Notes under the pieces: generated by a model
What the model saw: the letters and a program-made list of their open reading frames with translations, nothing else
Database searches by the model: none
What the model was told of the DNA's origin: nothing
IMG/VR virus record: IMGVR_UViG_3300025870_000070
Coordinates: 1-24,518 of that record
Source of the DNA: a virus
Reading direction: 5' to 3' (one strand)
Length of the DNA: 24,518 nt
In this document: in pieces, positions 22,001 through 24,518 of the stretch
How the letters are laid out: each line of letters opens with the position of its first letter
Position numbering within the stretch: position 1 is the first letter of the stretch
Position numbers and translations under genes: made by a program

Positions 22001-23362
22001 GTTTCTACTAGTGTTAGTAGCTTGTGTAGTATTATATGATGTACTAACTGCAGCTAATCCTGTATTTCTACTAGTATTAGTAGATTGAGTAGTAGTGTAG
22101 TTTGTACTTACTTCGTAAGTAGTTGCTGTATCGTATGTTGTAGTTCTTGTTGTTGTAAAACTTGTATTATCTGAATAAGCAGTTGTTGTGTCAAACGTTG
22201 TAGTTCTTGTTGTTGCAAAACTTGTATTATCTGAATAAGCAGTTACTGTAGCAAACGTTGTAGTTCTTGTTGTAGACTGCGATGTATTGTCTGAATAAGC
22301 AGTCGTTGTATCAAACGTTGTAGTTCTTGTTGTTGCAAAAGAAGTGCTATTTGTAAATTCACTTAACCTATTTGTTAATATTACTGTATCAAAGAACGTT
22401 GTAAATGTAGTTGTTGTTTCATACGCAGTCGTTGTACTTTTTGTAGTATTGAATGTTGTCGTTGTAGTAAACGCTGTAACTGTACTTTTAGTAGTATTAA
22501 ATGTTGTTGTAGTTGTAAAAGTTGTTGTCGTATTATATACAGTTGTAGTAGCACGACTAGTTTCAAATACTGTAGTAGTTTCAAAAGTTGTGGTTGTATT
22601 AAAAACAGTAGTTGTACTTTTACTAGTATTAAAAGTTGTTGTAGTTGTGAATGCAGTGGTTGTGTTAAAAACAGTCGTTGTTGTAGTATTTGTATCAAAC
22701 GTTGTGGTAGTAGTAAAGGCCGTAGTTGTATTAAAGGCTGTAACTGTACCTTGTGTTGTAGCATACGTAGTAGTTGTATTGAACGCTGTAGTAGTGGTAA
22801 AATCTGTTGTCGTTGTAATAGTAGTATTAAACGTAGTAGTAGTATTAAATGCAGTCGTTGTTGTAAAGTCGGTTGTTGTTGTGGTATTTGTATTAAACGT
22901 TGTGGTTGTGTTGAATGCAGTTGTAGTTGTAAAATCTGTAACCGTACTAATCGTTGTATTAAACGTAGTAGTTGTGTTAAATGCTGTTGTTGTTGTGAAT
23001 GCAGTTGTTGTATTTACTGTAGTTGCAAACACTGTAGTAGTTGCAAATGTAGTTACTAAATTAGTATCTGTACTTCTTGTTGTATTAAACTCTGTTGTTC
23101 TACTAGTATTAAATGTAGTTGTAGTATTATAATCAGTATCAAAAGTAGTAGTAGTGTTGAATGTTGTAACAATATCGGTTGTATTTGTTACATTTGATGT
23201 TGCAGTATTTCTAGTTGTTTCATGAACGGCAGAGAACGGCCCAGCTAAGTTACCGTTATCGTTTACATATACTTCATTAACCCTTCGTATTGTGCCGCCA
23301 TCGTTGACTGCAAGAAAGGATATCTGACGTAATGTGCCACTATCATTAACATATATTGCCAT
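19082..23362 (-). CDS. Giant Thr/Asn/Ser-rich repeat protein, probable tail fibre or adhesin
   Basis: This 1426-residue protein is the largest gene in the window. The first 43 residues carry three VND-x-G copies spaced 14 residues apart (Val5, Val19, Val33), an N-terminal module seen in marine phage structural proteins. From about residue 49 to 1385 it is almost all short Thr/Ser/Asn repeats with a regularly placed Phe, Tyr, Val or Leu. Sixteen of 30 residues at 66-95 are Thr; a middle sample has nine of 30. I see no Cys, one Met (the start) and Trp only in the last ten residues (FWDGSQW). N-x-S/T sequons are extremely frequent. A non-repeat island (TYSYFSYFGG) lies near residue 710. Its place between fibre-type genes suggests a virion fibre; it could also be a released or capsid-decorating adhesin. 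It starts 3 nt after the upstream stop. Confidence 0.85.
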   Translation of the reverse strand: MAIYVNDSGTLRQISFLAVNDGGTIRRVNEVYVNDNGNLAGPFSAVHETTRNTATSNVTNTTDIVTTFNTTTTFDTDYNTTTTFNTSRTTEFNTTRSTDTNLVTTFATTTVFATTVNTTTAFTTTTAFNTTTTFNTTISTVTDFTTTTAFNTTTTFNTNTTTTTDFTTTTAFNTTTTFNTTITTTTDFTTTTAFNTTTTYATTQGTVTAFNTTTAFTTTTTFDTNTTTTTVFNTTTAFTTTTTFNTSKSTTTVFNTTTTFETTTVFETSRATTTVYNTTTTFTTTTTFNTTKSTVTAFTTTTTFNTTKSTTTAYETTTTFTTFFDTVILTNRLSEFTNSTSFATTRTTTFDTTTAYSDNTSQSTTRTTTFATVTAYSDNTSFATTRTTTFDTTTAYSDNTSFTTTRTTTYDTATTYEVSTNYTTTQSTNTSRNTGLAAVSTSYNTTQATNTSRNTALAAVNTSYNTTQSTNTSRNTELAAVNTSYNTTQSTNTSRNTGLAAVNTSYNTTQSTNTSRNTGLAQVNTATSRATNTSRNTGFTNSTTRNTSFATNTSRSTGFTNSTSYNTAFATNTSRNTGLAQVNTNTARSTGFTNNTTRTTEYSDNTTRNTNTARTTQYSDNTTRNTNTARTTAYVDNTTRSTNTARSTNTSRNTAFTNSTSFTNSTNTSRSTGFTNNTTRSTSFSTNTSHTFQEGTDRNTSFGTNTAVTTITAFTYSYFSYFGGVQETTQYLNTATAFTNNTTRSTQYNTTYISTGVANTTRNTSFATNTARATGLAAVNTNTARNTNTARATGLAAVNTGFTNNTSFATNTSRSTGFTNSTSFGTNTSRSTGFTNSTSFATNTSRSTSFATNTARSTGFTNATNTSRLTSYVDNTSQATTRNTATSRLTEYSDNTTRSTSYNTNTSRLTEYSDNTAFTNATNTSRLTAYVDNTTFATTRSTNTSRLTAFTNNTSFATTRSTNTSITTAFTNNTSFATTRSTNTSILTEYSDNTTFATTRNTNTSRTTAYVDNTSFTTSRTTNTSQGTGTSQSTSYTTTQATNTSRSTATSQSTSYTTTQATNTSRSSNTSQSTSYNTSFATNTSRTTGTSQSTSYTTTQTTNTSRTTEFTTAYQTSRLSSRSTGTSRATTTVFNTTLVTGSSRGTTTTFNTARLSDTTRTTQEERSTSTTFNTSRVSDTTRTTATSLATSTVFNTTLATGTSNATLTSRATTTTYATTQGTITTRSTGTSKSTTTTFDTNTTTLTDRGTVTSRDTVSTFNTTRVSETTRGTVTVRDTVSTFETSRLSQTTRGTVTVRDTVSTFETSRASLTSRGTVTSRNTVSTFNTTRATDTTRTTVFATSTVFNTTRTTVFATGRTTTTTIETSRLSDTTRTTTPTTTTTFDTSTQVFERITASAAGTIFDTEVSSAEAFNASFWDGSQWSEN
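19385..19978 (-). repeat. 66-bp in-frame tandem repeats, nine units
   Basis: Anchor sequences recur at 19385, 19451, 19517, 19583, 19649, 19715, 19781, 19847 and 19913, exactly 66 bp apart, inside the 3' part of the giant gene. Each unit encodes 22 residues of the type TVSTFETSRLSQTTRGTVTV. Units nearest 19385 are almost identical; those nearer 19913 have diverged. Confidence 0.9.
20281..20600 (-). repeat. 60-bp in-frame tandem repeats
   Basis: TGTATTAT recurs at 20321, 20381, 20441, 20501 and 20561, exactly 60 bp apart, within the giant gene. Each unit encodes 20 residues of the type TAFTNNTSFATTRSTNTSRL. Confidence 0.88.
20823..20966 (-). repeat. 48-bp in-frame tandem repeats, three units
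   Basis: CTTCTACTTG recurs at 20823, 20871 and 20919. Each 48-bp unit of the giant gene encodes 16 residues of the type GFTNSTSFATNTSRST. Confidence 0.88.
21444..21587 (-). repeat. 48-bp in-frame tandem repeats, three units (second type)
   Basis: CTTGTAGTATTATC recurs at 21444, 21492 and 21540. The units encode 16 residues of the type EYSDNTTRNTNTARTT, a different sequence from the 48-bp array at 20823-20966 but the same length. Confidence 0.88.
21842..22093 (-). repeat. 63-bp in-frame tandem repeats, four units
   Basis: GTTATATGA-type anchors recur at 21842, 21905, 21968 and 22031, exactly 63 bp apart. Each unit encodes 21 residues containing SYNTTQSTNTSRNTGLAAVN. Confidence 0.9.
22141..22340 (-). 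repeat. 60-bp in-frame tandem repeats, three units plus part of a fourth
   Basis: TAGTTCTTGTTG recurs at 22141, 22201, 22261 and 22321 (one base differs in the 22261 unit). Units encode 20 residues of the type AYSDNTSFATTRTTTFDTTT. The fourth copy diverges after about 20 bp. Confidence 0.88.
22797..22994 (-). repeat. 66-bp in-frame tandem repeats, three units, Phe/Thr type
   Basis: GTAAAATC/GTAAAGTC anchors recur at 22797, 22863 and 22929, 66 bp apart. Units encode 22 residues of the type DFTTTTAFNTTTTFNTNTTT. The surrounding 22400-23200 is a looser form of the same Phe/Thr repeat. Confidence 0.85.
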
Positions 23363-23365
23363 GTT

Positions 23366-23587
23366 TTAACTCGAATAAACAAACCATACATGACCATCAC
23401 TTGTGCCTGTGGTATTTGTTGGTGCTGTTGTTGTTATTGTAAAGGGTAGTCTAGCTTTTGCGATAGTACCTGAGCCTACTTTATTAGCAGCTACTGCACC
23501 TTCAAAGTTCCTACTAGCATCGATAACATCACTACCATCAATTTTTAATCCTGCGTCTTCGATATTAAAGTCTAATTTTTGTCCCAT
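23366..23587 (-). CDS. Small fibre-type structural protein
   Basis: This 73-residue protein has the style of a phage fibre C-terminal piece: FNIEDAGLKIDGSDVIDASRN, then a Thr/Pro stretch (ITTTAPTNTTGTSDG), ending in HVWFVYSS. 'DGxVWFxY' endings are common in tail-fibre and structural proteins of marine phages. It has no enzyme motif and no membrane segment. It lies 1 nt after the stop of the upstream fibre gene and 3 nt before the giant gene, so all three are probably made together. A separate small fibre tip or a split fibre domain are both possible. Confidence 0.7.
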   Translation of the reverse strand: MGQKLDFNIEDAGLKIDGSDVIDASRNFEGAVAANKVGSGTIAKARLPFTITTTAPTNTTGTSDGHVWFVYSS

Positions 23588-23588
23588 T

Positions 23589-24518
23589 TTATACCTCTAT
23601 TGTTGTCCTGATAAATTTAAACGCCATAGTATCTGTACTTGCTGGCGTTGCTCTTAATCTTATATTACCTGATACTAAGTCTGCATCAAATGCTGCTTGT
23701 GCTCCATTTTCAAATATAGATGCGTACTGTGTTAAGTATACATCTGTACCATCATGGAATAATAAAATTTCTATTGCTTGAAAATCTGTATCTGTTGAAT
23801 TGTGTACTTGTACTAAGTACTTAGCAGTTCTAAATGTAGCTGCTGCAAAAGTATCTAGTGTAAATTGTGCGGTTGAGGTTGAGCTTCCTGTGCCTACATC
23901 CATACCAGCTACACCATTTATGTGTAAGTTTTGTGGTGGAGCGTCATCATTAATACCTAGTCTGCCGGAAGAAGTTACTGCTGTTGTACCTGGAAAATTG
24001 ACTGGCCCACTAAAGTCTATAGTACCTGACATTGTTTTACCACCAAGTGCTGCACTTGATAATTGTGTAGTTGTTACAGAATTATTTGCAATCTCACTTG
24101 ACCCAACAGCGTTTGCTGCTATTTCACTTGAACCTACATTGTTAGCGGCTATTTTAGAACTTGTTATTGCATTGTTTGCTATTTTAGCATTTGTTACATT
24201 TAAGTTAGTGATATGAATAGTATCTACACTACTGCTTACTAGCTCTGCACTATCTACAGAGTTACCTGCTAGTTCGTTTGAAGTTACTTGATTAGTGCCT
24301 ATTTGTGTACTAGTAATAGAGCCGTCTGCTATCTTAGCTGCTGTTACACAGTTATCAGCTAGTTCTGCTGTTCCTACAACACCATTTTGGATTATGCCAG
24401 CTGTGACCGAGTTAAGTGCTATTTCACTTGTTCCGACAGCATTACCAGCTATCTTTGCACTTGTTACTGAGTTTGCTCCAATATGTATAGTGTCTATTGA
24501 ACCTGTTACTAGTTCTGC
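23589..24518 (-). CDS. Tail-fibre-type protein, 5' end cut by window edge
   Basis: The frame has no stop from 23591 to the right edge, so the ATG at 24032 is internal and the gene begins beyond the window. About 309 residues are visible. The N-terminal half consists of decapeptide repeats of the type N-x-V-(T/G)-S-S-E/K-I-A (15 full units and part of another). It then passes through GGKTMSGTIDFSGPVNFPG, the usual link to a C-terminal receptor-binding or structural domain, which contains GRLGINDDAPPQNLHING. Such repeats and links are characteristic of long marine phage tail fibres. No enzymatic motif is seen. The next gene follows after 1 nt. Confidence 0.85.
   Translation of the reverse strand, partial: AELVTGSIDTIHIGANSVTSAKIAGNAVGTSEIALNSVTAGIIQNGVVGTAELADNCVTAAKIADGSITSTQIGTNQVTSNELAGNSVDSAELVSSSVDTIHITNLNVTNAKIANNAITSSKIAANNVGSSEIAANAVGSSEIANNSVTTTQLSSAALGGKTMSGTIDFSGPVNFPGTTAVTSSGRLGINDDAPPQNLHINGVAGMDVGTGSSTSTAQFTLDTFAAATFRTAKYLVQVHNSTDTDFQAIEILLFHDGTDVYLTQYASIFENGAQAAFDADLVSGNIRLRATPASTDTMAFKFIRTTIEV
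24057..24518 (-). repeat. 30-bp in-frame repeats (decapeptides) of the fibre gene
   Basis: The conserved Val codon recurs every 30 bp (24075, 24105, 24135 and on), with units such as NAVGSSEIA and NSVTSAKIA. Fifteen full units and one partial unit are visible before the window ends. The DNA units are diverged, so this is a protein-level repeat more than a DNA-level one. Confidence 0.88.

Noticed and set aside
19385-22994. Regular 48-66 bp repeats as a CRISPR array
   Set aside because: Units are contiguous, diverge gradually, have no constant repeat/unique spacer alternation, and stay in frame in one long coding sequence. No cas genes are present.
22344-23132. Long Val-rich open frame on the plus strand (262 aa), with similar ones at 19278-22088
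   Set aside because: These are antisense shadows of the Thr/Asn codons of the giant gene. ACN read backwards gives Val-type codons, so stops are rare. No ribosome site or protein-like variety is seen.
19082-23362. Diversity-generating retroelement target
   Set aside because: No reverse transcriptase gene or template repeat is visible in the window, and the variation is repeat expansion, not adenine-specific substitution.
19082-23362. Ice-binding protein based on frequent TxT
   Set aside because: TxT motifs occur because the protein is mostly Thr. Spacing is not the fixed 12, 15 or 16 residues of known ice-binding solenoids over long stretches, and disulfides are absent.
24030-24032. ATG at 24032 as start of a 147-aa protein
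   Set aside because: The frame continues upstream without a stop to the window edge and encodes clear decapeptide fibre repeats, so the ATG is internal.

Overview
This window is best read as part of an A+T-rich, T4-superfamily tailed phage (myovirus type) of a marine bacterium. The recombination and replication genes are the T4 set: a UvsW-like helicase, a gp32-like ssDNA-binding protein, gp47/gp46 nuclease subunits and a T4 RNase H-type 5'-nuclease. They sit with class I ribonucleotide reductase (nrdA/nrdB), a glutaredoxin and short overlapping genes. The fibre genes on the right use repeat styles (VND-G-T-x-R; SSEIA-type decapeptides) that I associate with cyanophage- and pelagiphage-like viruses. 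The host cannot be named from sequence alone. I see no tRNA, CRISPR array, integrase or transposase. Gene packing is very tight: the only real intergenic gaps are two short promoter regions.

Layout, plus strand. 1-1712: a cut-off unknown gene, a second unknown gene, a 2-oxoglutarate/Fe(II) oxygenase-like protein and a small SH3-like protein. 1712-3615: asparagine synthetase (asnB-like) overlapping a CDP-glycerol-type cytidylyltransferase. 3599-5772: UvsW-like helicase and a GT-A glycosyltransferase. A perfect sigma70 promoter (5769-5797) follows, then a gp33-like candidate, gp32, a 2-Cys peroxiredoxin, gp47 and gp46. A second perfect sigma70 promoter (10093-10121) precedes glutaredoxin, a PD-(D/E)XK resolvase-like nuclease, RNase H, nrdA, nrdB and a small DUF6447-like protein. 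Three glycosyltransferase-type genes in a row follow (GT2-like, GT8-like, GT29 sialyltransferase-like), ending at 17126.

Layout, minus strand, read right to left. From 24518: a fibre gene cut by the window edge with decapeptide repeats; a 73-aa fibre-type protein; a 1426-aa, Cys-free, Thr/Asn/Ser repeat protein; a 55-aa coiled-coil-like protein; and two sugar-metabolism-like proteins, one resembling KpsC/KpsS/TagF-type transferases and one possibly a divergent GT8. This block converges on the plus-strand block with a 15-bp overlap of coding ends and no visible terminator.

How it may work together. The left and middle parts copy and repair DNA and supply deoxynucleotides, with glutaredoxin as likely reductant for NrdA. 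The unusual part is the combination of up to six sugar-transfer-type genes and a cytidylyltransferase with a giant, mucin-like Thr/Ser/Asn-rich fibre protein. I propose, as inference only, a phage-encoded system that glycosylates the fibre or remodels host surface glycans. That is the main candidate for an undescribed system here.
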